From: Spirosoma validum
GTDB taxonomy: Bacteria > Bacteroidota > Bacteroidia > Cytophagales > Spirosomataceae
Reading direction: 5' to 3'
DNA length: 64,000 nucleotides
Assembly: GCF_014699035.1 (NCBI RefSeq)
Contig: NZ_JACXAA010000006.1
Span: forward strand, 62,001-126,000
The first letter of the stretch is position 1, and each line of letters starts with the position of its first letter. Made by a program: the position numbers and the translations under genes. Positions 25,999 to 35,460 of this stretch are shown piece after piece. The notes under the pieces were generated by a model. It saw only the letters and a list, made by a program, of their open reading frames with translations, was not told the DNA's origin and searched no databases.

Positions 25999-27222
25999 AT
26001 GGCAACCATGAGCACAGCAAAACAAGTTAAAACCTGGTTTCAGATTCATAAATGGACCAGTTTGATCTGTACAGCTTTCCTGTTGATGCTGTGCTTAACG
26101 GGTTTGCCTTTGATCTTCCACGAAGAAATTGAAGAGCTGGAGGGCAAGCCCAAATTGGCGCCGACGATGTCGGCCGAAACGCCCCAGTTACGCCTTGAGC
26201 AGTTAGCCCAGACAGTCCGGCAACAGTTTCCCCAAAAAGTTATCCGCTATACGTATTGGGATGAACATGAACCGAATACGATGACGTTTACGTTGTCGGA
26301 CTCACTAACGGCTCCGGCAGATAATTATAAACTTGTTATTCTTGATAGTCGCACAGCGAACGTATTGGAAGAGCCGAAAGTACAGGAAGGATTCATGTAC
26401 GTTATGTTCCAGCTACACGTCGATATGTTTATGGGTATCGGCGGCAAACTGTTTCTGGGACTGATGGGTCTGCTGTTTACCGTCGCTATTGTTTCCGGTC
26501 TGATGTTATACAGCCCAATCATGCGTCGGTTCAACTTTGGCATGATACGCACTGAAAAGTCGACCCGACTCAGATGGTTGGATTTGCATAATCTGCTTGG
26601 TGTCGTAACGGTCGCCTGGGCAACGGTGGTTGGCCTGACGGGCGTTATCAATACGTTGTCTGAAGTTATCGTAGGCGTCTGGCAACAGGGGCAACTGGCC
26701 GAAATGGTAGCGCCGTATAAGGACGAGGCTCCGCTGCGTGGACGCCTGAGTCCGCTCGATCAGGCAATGAACCTGGCGCAAAAAGCGGCTCCGGGGATGA
26801 TCCCCTCGTTTGTTGCTTATCCAGGTACTCCTTACTCCAGCCAGCATCATTACGCAGTTTTTATGCGTGGTAATACACCGTTGACCGAACGCCTTGTCAA
26901 GCCAGCTCTGGTAGATGCTAAAACCGGCCAGCTAACCGATATGCGCGATATGCCCTGGTACGCGGACGCATTGTTCATTTCGCAGCCTCTTCACTTTGGC
27001 GATTACGGTGGACTACCCTTGAAGATTATCTGGGCTCTTTTTGATATTATAACCATTGTTGTTCTAGCTAGTGGACTGTACTTGTGGTTTGCGCGTAATA
27101 AAGCTACGAGAGCTCAGTTTGCCCGGATGGCATCATCCAACCGAAAACAGTCAGCGGACCAGGTTGAAGACCTCGAAATATTAACGCTTGGCTTACAAAA
27201 AGAAGAAACCCATGAAAAGTGA
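25999..27222 (+). CDS. PepSY_TM inner-membrane protein of the iron-uptake module
   Basis: This 407-residue protein has the PepSY_TM plan: TM1 near 20-38 (LICTAFLLMLCLTGLPLIF), TM2 near 150-172, TM3 near 198-218 and TM4 near 345-365. It carries the FQIHKWTSL, FQLHVDMFMG and WLDLHNLLGV motifs, whose histidines are typical of heme- or siderophore-reducing members. It starts 3 nt after the receptor stop (an alternative ATG is at 26008) and overlaps the next small gene by 11 nt. All three are probably one operon. Confidence 0.88.
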   Translation: MATMSTAKQVKTWFQIHKWTSLICTAFLLMLCLTGLPLIFHEEIEELEGKPKLAPTMSAETPQLRLEQLAQTVRQQFPQKVIRYTYWDEHEPNTMTFTLSDSLTAPADNYKLVILDSRTANVLEEPKVQEGFMYVMFQLHVDMFMGIGGKLFLGLMGLLFTVAIVSGLMLYSPIMRRFNFGMIRTEKSTRLRWLDLHNLLGVVTVAWATVVGLTGVINTLSEVIVGVWQQGQLAEMVAPYKDEAPLRGRLSPLDQAMNLAQKAAPGMIPSFVAYPGTPYSSQHHYAVFMRGNTPLTERLVKPALVDAKTGQLTDMRDMPWYADALFISQPLHFGDYGGLPLKIIWALFDIITIVVLASGLYLWFARNKATRAQFARMASSNRKQSADQVEDLEILTLGLQKEETHEK

Positions 27223-27415
27223 TTTCTGGCACGTGTGGACAATCCCGCTCTGGATCGGTGTAGTTAGCTTATTCGGTCTTATAGCCGCGTTAGTCGGCGA
27301 TGATGTATGGGATGTACTCTCCTGGATTACGCTAACCATACCACTCGTTATCATTAGCCGGTTTATTCTGAAACCTACGGTGGTCAAACGGCAGCAGAAG
27401 AGCAACAGAAATTAA
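27212..27415 (+). CDS. Small two-helix membrane protein of the iron-uptake operon
   Basis: This 67-residue protein (MKSDFWHVWTIPLWIGVVSL...) has two hydrophobic segments, about 9-33 and 40-58, and a basic C-terminus (KRQQKSNRN). The ATG overlaps the end of the PepSY gene by 11 nt, which supports coupled translation. I do not recognise the family; the position suggests a helper of the PepSY protein. Its TAA is shared, as the palindrome TTAA, with the stop of the opposite-strand DUF2306 gene. Confidence 0.7.
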   Translation: MKSDFWHVWTIPLWIGVVSLFGLIAALVGDDVWDVLSWITLTIPLVIISRFILKPTVVKRQQKSNRN

Positions 27416-28116
27416 GCTAAGGCCGCTTTTACTACTTTAGTTGCATTAAACTTCTGTTTGTAATACCGCACAGTTTGTCTAATAATCACCCCTCCAATAA
27501 TAGCCGGAGCAATCCAGCTTATCGTGTACGCCCAATCAGGTGCATCAGCGGGTAAGATCCGGGCTACATTGTTGACTAAAGCCGCTGTGAACGTAGCGAT
27601 ATAAGAGCCTCCCATGCGTGTAACATGCTGAAAGAACCAGTGCATTTTCTCGGTTGGCTTACTAATAAGACTGTAATCCTTCCAGGCAAACATCCCTGTT
27701 AATGCGCCGAAAAATGTAAAGAGAATTGGGAAGAATGCATTGGTAGACTGACTTATCAAATAAACTCCAAAACTGATCATCGCTATACTCGTAGCCAGCG
27801 TAACGTAAGTTAGAATACGATCACTGGTAGCAGGACCCGTTTTTTTCTGTTTTGTAGCCCGCCAGCCAGTCATGCAGAGGTAAAAACTAAACACCGCAAT
27901 TCCTGTCAGGAACAGACGTAGCATTTGAAGGGGTTGCAGGGCGCATAGCAATAGCGCCGTTATGGCTACCGTAATCATGCAGTATACATATACGAGACCC
28001 GTACGGTTATGAAGACTACTACCTTTTTTCGAAAACATGGGTATCAGTCCAACAATCAAGGCTATAGAGCCAGCAGAAATGTGGAGAATTAAGGTAGCAA
28101 GAATGAGCGTTTTCAT
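27412..28116 (-). CDS. DUF2306-like predicted membrane protein
   Basis: This 234-residue polytopic protein has about seven to eight helices. It begins MKTLILATLILHISAGSIAL, with the conserved HISAG and SSLHNRTGLVYVYCM segments (a histidine-based, possibly heme-associated family), and WFFQHVTRMGGSYIATFTA later. An upstream in-frame start at 28176 exists but adds a hydrophilic stretch unlike the family, so the ATG at 28116 is preferred. Function is unknown. It converges on the small iron-operon gene with overlapping stop codons. Confidence 0.75.
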   Translation of the reverse strand: MKTLILATLILHISAGSIALIVGLIPMFSKKGSSLHNRTGLVYVYCMITVAITALLLCALQPLQMLRLFLTGIAVFSFYLCMTGWRATKQKKTGPATSDRILTYVTLATSIAMISFGVYLISQSTNAFFPILFTFFGALTGMFAWKDYSLISKPTEKMHWFFQHVTRMGGSYIATFTAALVNNVARILPADAPDWAYTISWIAPAIIGGVIIRQTVRYYKQKFNATKVVKAALA

Positions 28117-28223
28117 GGCCGTAACTGTGTTAGATTCGTTGGGACAAACGTAACACAGCTTACCTCCTCGTAGCAAGGCAAAAGGGCTGATCAGCAGTTT
28201 CTGGGACGTTTGACAACCATTTC

Positions 28224-29531
28224 CTAGCGCTTTCGGTATTTCTGGTAAACCTGATTACGTCCGAAGTAGTGGACGTACTGAATAAAATTGAATTCGATGT
28301 TATCAAACAATACCTGTTCATCCCCAACGGCCAAGTGTAGGTTATGAATCCAGCGTAAATTCGTACGTAGCAAGCTGGTTTCCGTACTGGTTACGCGAAT
28401 GTCCCAACCGAAAATCAAGCCAATGGCTGGTTTCGTCTGCAAATAACTTCGTTCATTATCGTTCATGGACAACCGTTCAAGTGATACCGTTGGGCCGACG
28501 TAAGGGGCAAAGCCAAGATAATTGAACAAGTATTTGTAGGCCTCAACCATGAATGAGTGTCGTCTAAGTCGTATATCAGCGTCGAATGCGCTTACGTGTG
28601 TCCCCATCGTGCGGTAGGAAAGACCTACATTCAGGTCGGCTTTATAGAAATACCGACCAATGGTCAGATCGGGCGTAAATCCGCCAATCGCTTCACCACG
28701 CAGATACGGATGCTTTTGCTGTATATACGACGACCGACCCAATGGTCGGGGCATAGCCGCTGAGGGACCAATGCCAGCATACCAGGCACTGAGTCGATTA
28801 TGACGCTTTAGCAATTCATGCTTACGATTCAATTGAGTAACCGAACTCGATGAAGTCATATTACGATCCGTATCGATGTACCGTAGTAATCCCACGCTAA
28901 CCGACACTGGACTAAGCGACGTAGTGCCAAATGTTGTAGGCGAAATAGCATAGGACAGTTCTGTATTCGGATGATAATGAATCCCTGCTGTGATAAGATA
29001 ATTCGACGTTGTATACGTTAATCCAGCCTGCAACGGTACGGCCATTCGTTCGACTTCTGGAAAGCCATTGGTATAGCTCGTCCCAGCGGTTTGATGGCCA
29101 TACGACATAGTTCGGAAACTAATACCCACATAGGGGCTGATACGTCCTGGCTCTAATCGAAATGGATAAACTTTGGCCCCGGTCTCGATACCATGCGCAT
29201 AGCGCATAGCCGAAAAAGCATCCGGTCGGGGCGACCATCGAAACGGCAAGGGAAATGACACATAAAAATCGGCATGGCCCCAGAAATGAATTCCCCCGAT
29301 GGTCAAACGAGGGATTGCCGTGGGACTCAGCGAGGCATTACGAATGGCTCCTTCGGGTGTTTGGTAATCCGTCTTTCCACCACCCAGTGTTAGAATGTCA
29401 CCCCCAAATGTCGTCCAGGCAAATGATGTGCTTTTCTTTAAGTACTTGACGGTGTAAACCGTGTCGACTGATTGACCAGATAAGCTCAGTGGTAAACAAA
29501 AAAGCAAAAAATAATGTATTACGAATCGCAT
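28224..29531 (-). CDS. Secreted outer-membrane-type protein of unknown function
   Basis: The 435-residue product begins MRFVIHYFLLFCLPLSLSGQ, a clear signal peptide. The rest is rich in alternating hydrophobic strands and aromatic/glycine residues (GIHFWGHADFYVSFPLPFRW, YVGPTVSLERLSM), typical of a beta-barrel. The C-terminus (NQVYQKYRKR) lacks the terminal aromatic of many barrels. An in-frame extension to 29573 would precede the signal peptide and is rejected. No domain is recognised. It lies upstream of the DUF2306 gene on the same strand, 107 nt away. Confidence 0.7.
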   Translation of the reverse strand: MRFVIHYFLLFCLPLSLSGQSVDTVYTVKYLKKSTSFAWTTFGGDILTLGGGKTDYQTPEGAIRNASLSPTAIPRLTIGGIHFWGHADFYVSFPLPFRWSPRPDAFSAMRYAHGIETGAKVYPFRLEPGRISPYVGISFRTMSYGHQTAGTSYTNGFPEVERMAVPLQAGLTYTTSNYLITAGIHYHPNTELSYAISPTTFGTTSLSPVSVSVGLLRYIDTDRNMTSSSSVTQLNRKHELLKRHNRLSAWYAGIGPSAAMPRPLGRSSYIQQKHPYLRGEAIGGFTPDLTIGRYFYKADLNVGLSYRTMGTHVSAFDADIRLRRHSFMVEAYKYLFNYLGFAPYVGPTVSLERLSMNDNERSYLQTKPAIGLIFGWDIRVTSTETSLLRTNLRWIHNLHLAVGDEQVLFDNIEFNFIQYVHYFGRNQVYQKYRKR

Positions 29532-29652
29532 TTGTTCAACCTGGAGTTGATGTATAGCAAATGTAAGCCGCATGAGTTATTTAAAGCCTTCAAAGGGACA
29601 TTCTGCAAGATCTGGGCTGTTTAACAAACTAAACCGACAGGTAGCATACGCG

Positions 29653-30549
29653 CTACAGCGATTTTAATTCAGCGACCAGCGTTTCATTATACTGCCGGGC
29701 AACAGGTAGCTGAATCTGGCCATCCATTAAGTGAAGTTTGTAGCCCTGCGCATTGCCCGTTACGCGTTCAACCCGGTTAAGATTGACAACGTAGGAGCGA
29801 TGGCATCGGACAATGTGGGGCTGGGCGATTTGCTTTTCCAATCGACTCAGGCTACTACGTACCAACGGCTTAACCAACTGGCCATTCTTCCGATAAACCA
29901 CCGTACTATAGTTATCACTTGATTCGATATAAAGCAGTTCGTCAGCAGGAAAAATCAGCCGGTCTTTATCGTTGTCGGCAACGAGCGTCAACGTAGAATC
30001 GGACGCTTTATCGCCGTCCATCGCCAGCTTACTTTCAGTAGTCGGAACACCATGTACAGGCGTGGCCACGGGTAATTCCGCAGCTGCCTGGCTGTATTTT
30101 CTGAGTCGTCGGATGTAGCTTAAAAGAACTAAGCCCGTGATAGGAAAAGCCCCGATTAGAAACGTAACAACAATCATCCCTATCCAGCCGAGACCACCGT
30201 TTTCTCCGGGCCCTAACAACCATTCCAGATAAAATCGGTTGGCAACGGCAATGACCAAAACATTAACCGATATGAACAGAATTTCACGGCCAACAGTCCA
30301 GTTTTCTTCAGAAAATTGACGAGGAAAGAGTTTTGGCCAGAACGCAAAGTGGAATGCGGTTATAACAAACGTAACGGCTCCGAACCCTAGTAACTTAAAC
30401 AGTTTGTTAGATGTCTCCCAATTGTTTAAACCAAAGGGTTGAAATACAACTAAAAACAAACCAATAAACAAACCAATCACCAAGGCTCGACGTAACGCTG
30501 GCAGAAAAGCGTTGTTAGTCGGATAGGGTTGGGTGAACAGATTGGCCAT
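29653..30549 (-). CDS. Membrane-anchored LytTR-family transcriptional regulator
   Basis: The 298-residue product (start MANLFTQPYP) has four predicted membrane helices in residues 20-155 (ALVIGLFIGLFLVVFQPFGL, AVTFVITAFHFAFW, ILFISVNVLVIAVANRFYLE, MIVVTFLIGAFPITGLVLLS). A linker follows, then a C-terminal LytTR DNA-binding domain (about 195-295; LLYIESSDNYSTVVYRKNGQ, VRCHRSYVVNLNRVERVTGN). Usually LytTR follows a receiver domain; here it is joined directly to a membrane sensor, a known Bacteroidota arrangement. It starts 26 nt after the rhomboid gene and probably shares its transcript. Confidence 0.88.
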   Translation of the reverse strand: MANLFTQPYPTNNAFLPALRRALVIGLFIGLFLVVFQPFGLNNWETSNKLFKLLGFGAVTFVITAFHFAFWPKLFPRQFSEENWTVGREILFISVNVLVIAVANRFYLEWLLGPGENGGLGWIGMIVVTFLIGAFPITGLVLLSYIRRLRKYSQAAAELPVATPVHGVPTTESKLAMDGDKASDSTLTLVADNDKDRLIFPADELLYIESSDNYSTVVYRKNGQLVKPLVRSSLSRLEKQIAQPHIVRCHRSYVVNLNRVERVTGNAQGYKLHLMDGQIQLPVARQYNETLVAELKSL

Positions 30550-30574
30550 AATACCGATAGCGCGAACGTGTCCT

Positions 30575-31198
30575 CTAAAATAGTCGCCAACTGGCAATCT
30601 GATCAAAAAACTGTGGCAGCACAGGTGGATAAACAATGATCATGAACAGAACCCCAAACAAAGCGCCATAGAAGTGCGCGTCATGATTAACGGCACCTAG
30701 ACCCCGACGAGCTTCGTAGTAAGAATAGGTTAGATACAGAGCTCCAAAAATAAAACCCGGAATACCAATTGGAATAAAAAACAGATAGATCGGTGTTAAT
30801 GGGCGAAATAAAATAGCGGCAAAAAGAATAGCGGATACACCCCCAGAAGCTCCCAGCGAATTGTAATTACGATCATTACGATGTTTTAATAACGTAGGAA
30901 TATCCGATACGATGATAGCAACTATATAAAAACCTATCAGGTATAGAGGGCCGCTGGAGCCAAACAGAAGGTCAAACACCTGCTCAATAAAGCCACCGAA
31001 GAAATAGAGGCTCATCATATTGAAAAGCAAATGACTCCAGTCTGCATGTAGAAACCCCGATGTGACAAGCCGGTAGTACTGCCCTTTTTTCGTTATATCG
31101 TAGGGATTCATAATCCAGCGATCCATCAGGCTATAATTATTCCAGGCCATTAGACTGATAATGACTGTAATAACGATGATAATGAGGGTTATACTCAT
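30575..31198 (-). CDS. Rhomboid family intramembrane serine protease
   Basis: The 207-residue, six-helix protein has the rhomboid catalytic dyad: Ser118 in NSLGASGGVSAI (GxSG) and His175 in HFYGALFG (HxxGxxxG). The helix-2 motif HADWSHLLFNMMSLYFFG supplies the oxyanion His and Asn. Rhomboids cleave membrane proteins within the bilayer; the substrate here is unknown. It lies in the same direction as the prenyl synthase upstream and the membrane LytTR regulator downstream. Confidence 0.92.
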   Translation of the reverse strand: MSITLIIIVITVIISLMAWNNYSLMDRWIMNPYDITKKGQYYRLVTSGFLHADWSHLLFNMMSLYFFGGFIEQVFDLLFGSSGPLYLIGFYIVAIIVSDIPTLLKHRNDRNYNSLGASGGVSAILFAAILFRPLTPIYLFFIPIGIPGFIFGALYLTYSYYEARRGLGAVNHDAHFYGALFGVLFMIIVYPPVLPQFFDQIASWRLF

Positions 31199-31277
31199 AA
31201 TTTTTTGTAGAAGACAACAATAGAGCTACTTGATTTACAACCTTTCATAAACCCAATAGCAGGTATCGTATATCCGT

Positions 31278-32249
31278 TTAGCTTTCCCGTTCAACGAGTT
31301 GTTTAGCAAATTGAATCAGTAATTTTTTTCGGTCAGCATCAGCCTTAACAGCCTCAAAATTGGTAAATCCTCTTGCGAAATATTCCCCGATACGTGCTTC
31401 CGTTAACTGGCGAATGCCTAATTGATCATAAATCGACGTAACAGCCTGTACCTTTTCGGCCTTATCAAAATCTTTCTGATTAAGCCAGCCGATCAATTCA
31501 TCTTTAAGGCTACCTTTTGCCTGTTGGAGCGCTTCAATCAGCAGAAACGTTTTTTTATTCGCAATGATATCGCCCCCAACCTGCTTTCCGAATTTGGCAG
31601 GGTCGCCATATACATCCAGCAAATCATCTTTTAGCTGAAATCCAACGCCAATGTTCATACCTCCTGCGTAAAGATGTTGGGTTGTTTCATCGTCAGCACC
31701 AGCTATCAATCCGCCCAGCTCAAGGGCATAGCCGAGTAAGACAGATGTTTTAAGCCGAATCATATCGATGTATTCCGTTTCCGTTACGTCCCAGCGGGAT
31801 TCGAAATTCATATCAAGCTGCTGTCCTTCGCAGACCTCCGCAGCCGTTCGACTGAATCGCTCTAAAGCAGGTCTAAGTTTATCCGCTTCGACATGTAAAA
31901 GCAGCTGATAGGCATTCACTAGCATGACGTCTCCCGACAAAATGGCAATATTCTCATTCCATTTTTCGTGTACGGTTGGCTGCCCACGACGTAGTGGCGC
32001 CTTGTCCATAATGTCGTCATGCATAAGGGTGAAATTGTGAAAAACCTCGATAGCCAGAGCTGGCCGAACTGCTTTCTGCCAATTGTCGGTAAAGAGGTAG
32101 GCCGCCATCAGCGTAAGCAACGGGCGCATCCGCTTCCCGCCAATATCCATAATATATTGAATAGGATTATAGAGCTCCGGCGGCTGCTGCCCATATTGAA
32201 TACGTTGAAGTTCGTGTTGAAGAGCATCAAAAAAAATAGCTGGATTCAT
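31278..32249 (-). CDS. Polyprenyl diphosphate synthase (trans-isoprenyl diphosphate synthase)
   Basis: The 323-residue enzyme condenses isopentenyl diphosphate with allylic diphosphates to make isoprenoid chains for quinones or lipids. It has the first aspartate-rich motif DDIMD (LMHDDIMDKAPLRRGQPTVH, near 81-100), GGKRMRP for IPP binding and the second motif DDLLD (GFQLKDDLLDVYGDP). An upstream in-frame start at 32297 adds residues unlike the family, so MNPAIFFDAL is chosen. Chain length cannot be decided from sequence alone. Confidence 0.93.
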   Translation of the reverse strand: MNPAIFFDALQHELQRIQYGQQPPELYNPIQYIMDIGGKRMRPLLTLMAAYLFTDNWQKAVRPALAIEVFHNFTLMHDDIMDKAPLRRGQPTVHEKWNENIAILSGDVMLVNAYQLLLHVEADKLRPALERFSRTAAEVCEGQQLDMNFESRWDVTETEYIDMIRLKTSVLLGYALELGGLIAGADDETTQHLYAGGMNIGVGFQLKDDLLDVYGDPAKFGKQVGGDIIANKKTFLLIEALQQAKGSLKDELIGWLNQKDFDKAEKVQAVTSIYDQLGIRQLTEARIGEYFARGFTNFEAVKADADRKKLLIQFAKQLVERES

Positions 32250-32311
32250 TCGGAGGAAGCAGGATTCTATTGGTTCTAAACGCCAAAAGTACAGCAAAAG
32301 CCTCCAAAAGC

Positions 32312-33139
32312 CTAACGGCCGAACATCCGCCGGTAATTCCGCTGAGAAGGCGTTATGAGTACAAGGATGAGCCTTGCTGATAACACAAAATATCCATCTC
32401 GCCGGGTGGAATTTCCTCGTTGAGCCCCAGTAGGATTTAACGGCTCTCCTATTTCAAGACGTCGGTCAGATAACGCGGCCGTTATTGGTTGCATAGTGCT
32501 TCGATCAGGATATACTGTACTTACATCGTCTACGTAATCACTAAAAACGTGTGTATATGCCCCTTCCAGATGAAACTTGAAACGTTCTGTAGCCGCTATT
32601 GGTACACCCAGCCCGTAGCGTATCACAACCGGTACTCGGTTATAGGTAACGCCCTCCGTGTGTAAAGGTGCCAAACTAATTGTTTCCCCTTTATAAGTAG
32701 TTTTAGGCGTCAGGTACGTTAGCCCTACACCTGCCAAAGCGTAAGGAATAATAACGTGGTTTCGGTTATCGGCCCGCCAGAAATCCCATTGTACACCTGC
32801 CCAGATATCTGGGTTTATACTATGAAAGGATAGATTGTTATAGGCCAGATGAGTATCCTTCTGCGTTCCGCGAATGTAGTACAATTGCGCTTCCGTGCGA
32901 AGAGTAAGCTGCGGTGAGTATCGGTAAGAGGCCGCTACATTAATGGCTGTGCCCAATCGTAAGTGAGCCAGATTATTACGTTCATTCAGGTCTCCAACGT
33001 AGCGCGTGGCCCCTAGACCAATGTTTAACAGCCAGGTGCCCGGTTTCTCGCGCCAAATTTCAGAACGTTGCGCCGAAATAGGCGTGAAAAAGACAATCGT
33101 CAGGAGAATTATTAATAGAAGAAATTTATAAACCCTCAC
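32312..33139 (-). CDS. Outer-membrane beta-barrel protein, PorG/DUF6089-like
   Basis: The 275-residue product has a signal peptide (FLLLIILLTIVFFTPISAQ) and barrel-like strands. It includes GLGATRYVGDLNE near residue 42, RTEAQLYYIRGTQ and ALAGVGLTYLTPKT. The GDL-containing first strand and overall layout resemble DUF6089/PorG proteins of the type IX secretion apparatus; this is a resemblance, not proof. It lies between the prenyl synthase and lspA on the same strand. Confidence 0.72.
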   Translation of the reverse strand: MRVYKFLLLIILLTIVFFTPISAQRSEIWREKPGTWLLNIGLGATRYVGDLNERNNLAHLRLGTAINVAASYRYSPQLTLRTEAQLYYIRGTQKDTHLAYNNLSFHSINPDIWAGVQWDFWRADNRNHVIIPYALAGVGLTYLTPKTTYKGETISLAPLHTEGVTYNRVPVVIRYGLGVPIAATERFKFHLEGAYTHVFSDYVDDVSTVYPDRSTMQPITAALSDRRLEIGEPLNPTGAQRGNSTRRDGYFVLSARLILVLITPSQRNYRRMFGR

Positions 33140-33252
33140 TCGATCAGTACGTTACAAGCTCATTGTGTGAACAAGATAACGTCTGTGTATAAGAAATAAA
33201 AATTATTAGTATTAATTATAGGATTAAATAGGCACAAAAGGATATAATGAAG

Positions 33253-34035
33253 CTACTCGCCACGTTTCGGCTCATTTGGTAGAACGGACTCAGGATCAGT
33301 GTCTATAGCCTGCTGATCATCATTGTTTACGACTGACTCTTCGTTACTATGATCATTCTCTGATTGCTCTTCCGATAAATACTCAGCAGTAGGCAATACA
33401 GATGCATTCGTTGCGTCTGGACCTGATACGGGCAACATGCTATCTTCAATATGCTGATCACCGAAAAAGCGACGTTGAAAAAATAAAATCAGACAGACGC
33501 CAATAAAGATACAGGAATCGGCTATGTTAAAAATAGGCGTTGAATAATATTGCCCCCCCCAGACTGGAACCCATTCAGGAATGAAACCCTCCCAGACGTC
33601 CACAAAAATCATGTCGATCACCTGGCCATGAAACCAGGGCGTTGGGGAGCCGTAAGGAGCGTTGTTCAGAAAAACACCGTAAAATGTGCTGTCGATTACA
33701 TTGCCGACAGCACCAGCTAAAATCATAGCCATTGCCCAAAGTAAGCCGTTTGGTGCTCCTCGATGAGCTAAATTAACCAGATAATAGCCGATGCCGACCA
33801 TGGCAAATAGTCGGAATATGCTAAGAAGAAGTTTACCGTATTCATAGCCCAACTGCATACCGAACGCCATACCAGGATTCAGTACGTAGTGGAGTTTTAG
33901 CCAATCCCCTGCGAGTTTAATCTGCCCTGCAAAGCCGGGAGCCATGTAAAAATGTACAGCCAGCTTCACTCCCTGATCAAGCAAAATCAGAAACAGTGTC
34001 AGCAGAAAAAATTTGAGCGGATTCTTCTGGATCAT
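33253..34035 (-). CDS. lspA: Lipoprotein signal peptidase (signal peptidase II)
   Basis: LspA removes signal peptides from lipid-modified prolipoproteins in the inner membrane. The 260-residue product has four helices, the catalytic aspartates D115 (GAVGNVIDSTFYG) and D173 (FNIADSCIFIG) and the NPGMAFGM motif. It carries an inserted periplasmic loop between the helices (about 117-165), as in other Bacteroidota. Residues beyond about 195 form an acidic, Ser/Asn/Glu-rich cytoplasmic tail of roughly 65 residues that E. coli LspA lacks. The many lipoproteins in this window are its likely clients. Confidence 0.94.
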   Translation of the reverse strand: MIQKNPLKFFLLTLFLILLDQGVKLAVHFYMAPGFAGQIKLAGDWLKLHYVLNPGMAFGMQLGYEYGKLLLSIFRLFAMVGIGYYLVNLAHRGAPNGLLWAMAMILAGAVGNVIDSTFYGVFLNNAPYGSPTPWFHGQVIDMIFVDVWEGFIPEWVPVWGGQYYSTPIFNIADSCIFIGVCLILFFQRRFFGDQHIEDSMLPVSGPDATNASVLPTAEYLSEEQSENDHSNEESVVNNDDQQAIDTDPESVLPNEPKRGE

Positions 34036-34116
34036 AATAAAAAGTGCGGTACAGCCTGGCTCTGCGCTTACGGACTACGGGTTATCCATCTGCTATACCT
34101 ATCAATAAACTAAAAA

Positions 34117-34146
34117 GCACAGTAACCTATGCTAAAGTTACTGTGC
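34117..34146 (-). terminator. Terminator of the proline dehydrogenase gene
   Basis: On the minus strand GCACAGTAAC and GTTACTGTGC form a perfect 10-bp stem around a 10-nt loop, followed by TTTTTAG. It lies 10 nt after the stop codon. Confidence 0.9.
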
Positions 34147-34155
34147 CAGTCTTAC

Positions 34156-35400
34156 TTATAACCGGCAATTCTTCCGGCGTTTCAATTCGTCACTTACTAA
34201 ATTAAACTCCCGGCTGCTCTGGCCTGCAATAGATTTGTTTTCATCGGCTCGCCGAAACAAATAAGGCATTACAGAATCAACAGGCCCATAAGGCACATAC
34301 TTCGCTACATTATAACCGGCGTTAGCCAGATTGTAGGAAATATTATCGCTCATACCCAGCAGTTGAGAGAAATAAATGTGCGGATCGTCGGGCAAAACGC
34401 CCAGTTCCTTCATCCGTTCGATACAGTACTGGCAACTGGCTTCATTATGGGTACCCAGACAGATAGAGATAACATCACGATGCTCCAGACAGAAATCGAT
34501 GGCAGTGTTATAGTCGCGATCGGTATCTTCTTTCGTTGCCTGAATCGGATCTTGATATTCTTCTTCATGCGATCGTAAGCGCTCTTTCTCAAGATACGCC
34601 CCTCGCACTAACTTGACGCCCAGAAAATATCCTTTAGCCTGCGCTTCAGCAGTATCCCGCTGAAGATGGGCAAGACTTTCCCAACGATACATTTGATACG
34701 TGTTGTAAACGACGGGGCGCTCGTGGTTATAGCGATCCATCATCTCATAAGCGAGTGAATCAATCGTATCCTGAATCCAGCTCTCTTCCGCATCAATAAA
34801 AATTCGCACATTCCGTTCGTGAGCGCGCCGACAAAGCATATCTACCCGCTTCATTACTTTCTCGAACTCAACTTTTTGCTCTTTATTGAGCGAATCGCCA
34901 AGCTGAACGGCTTCAAGTAACTCTGTTGAGGCAATACCAGTCACCTTAAAAACAGAAAATGGAATATCGGCAGATTCACTGGCCCGCTCGATGGTCCGCA
35001 GAATTTCGAGAGTCGTCTCATCGAAACTTTTTTCAGTCTCTTCCCCTTCAACAGAATAGTCGAGAATGGTTCCTACGTTGGCCTCATGCAGATGCTGGAT
35101 CGTTGATTCACAGTCACGTATACTTTCTCCTCCGCAAAACTGCTCGAAAATGGTGTTCTTTATCAGGAATTTAATGGGAAGATGAAGACGTAGGGCAATC
35201 TTTATAAAAAAAGTCCCTAAATTTACCAGCCATCCGTGATTCATCAACGAAAATAGCCAGTACGTTTTTCGAAGTTTGAAATTGGACTGAGAGGAAAAAG
35301 CGATTGAAGTGTCCTCAAATGAAACGGGACGGACTGCGTTCGGCTTTACTTCTGTAATCCCTTGGACAGCCTCTGGCATTAGATTACTTCGGTTCGACAT
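34156..35400 (-). CDS. Proline dehydrogenase
   Basis: This flavoenzyme oxidises proline to pyrroline-5-carboxylate in the first step of proline catabolism. The 414-residue product (start MSNRSNLMPE) is a monofunctional PRODH TIM barrel, without the P5C dehydrogenase half of PutA. Visible motifs are SVFKVTGIAS, IFIDAEESW, VVYNTYQMYRW, KLVRGAYLEKER, GTHNEASCQYC and YFSQLLGMSDNISYNLANAG, and the C-terminal PYLFRRADEN that binds substrate. The start at 35433 would precede a conserved N-terminus and is not preferred. The long leader is described separately. Confidence 0.93.
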   Translation of the reverse strand: MSNRSNLMPEAVQGITEVKPNAVRPVSFEDTSIAFSSQSNFKLRKTYWLFSLMNHGWLVNLGTFFIKIALRLHLPIKFLIKNTIFEQFCGGESIRDCESTIQHLHEANVGTILDYSVEGEETEKSFDETTLEILRTIERASESADIPFSVFKVTGIASTELLEAVQLGDSLNKEQKVEFEKVMKRVDMLCRRAHERNVRIFIDAEESWIQDTIDSLAYEMMDRYNHERPVVYNTYQMYRWESLAHLQRDTAEAQAKGYFLGVKLVRGAYLEKERLRSHEEEYQDPIQATKEDTDRDYNTAIDFCLEHRDVISICLGTHNEASCQYCIERMKELGVLPDDPHIYFSQLLGMSDNISYNLANAGYNVAKYVPYGPVDSVMPYLFRRADENKSIAGQSSREFNLVSDELKRRKNCRL

Positions 35401-35460
35401 AATAGTGCTCCGTTTGGACGGTGCTATTTGCATAGCTGACAGTGCGTGTCGGTAAACACG

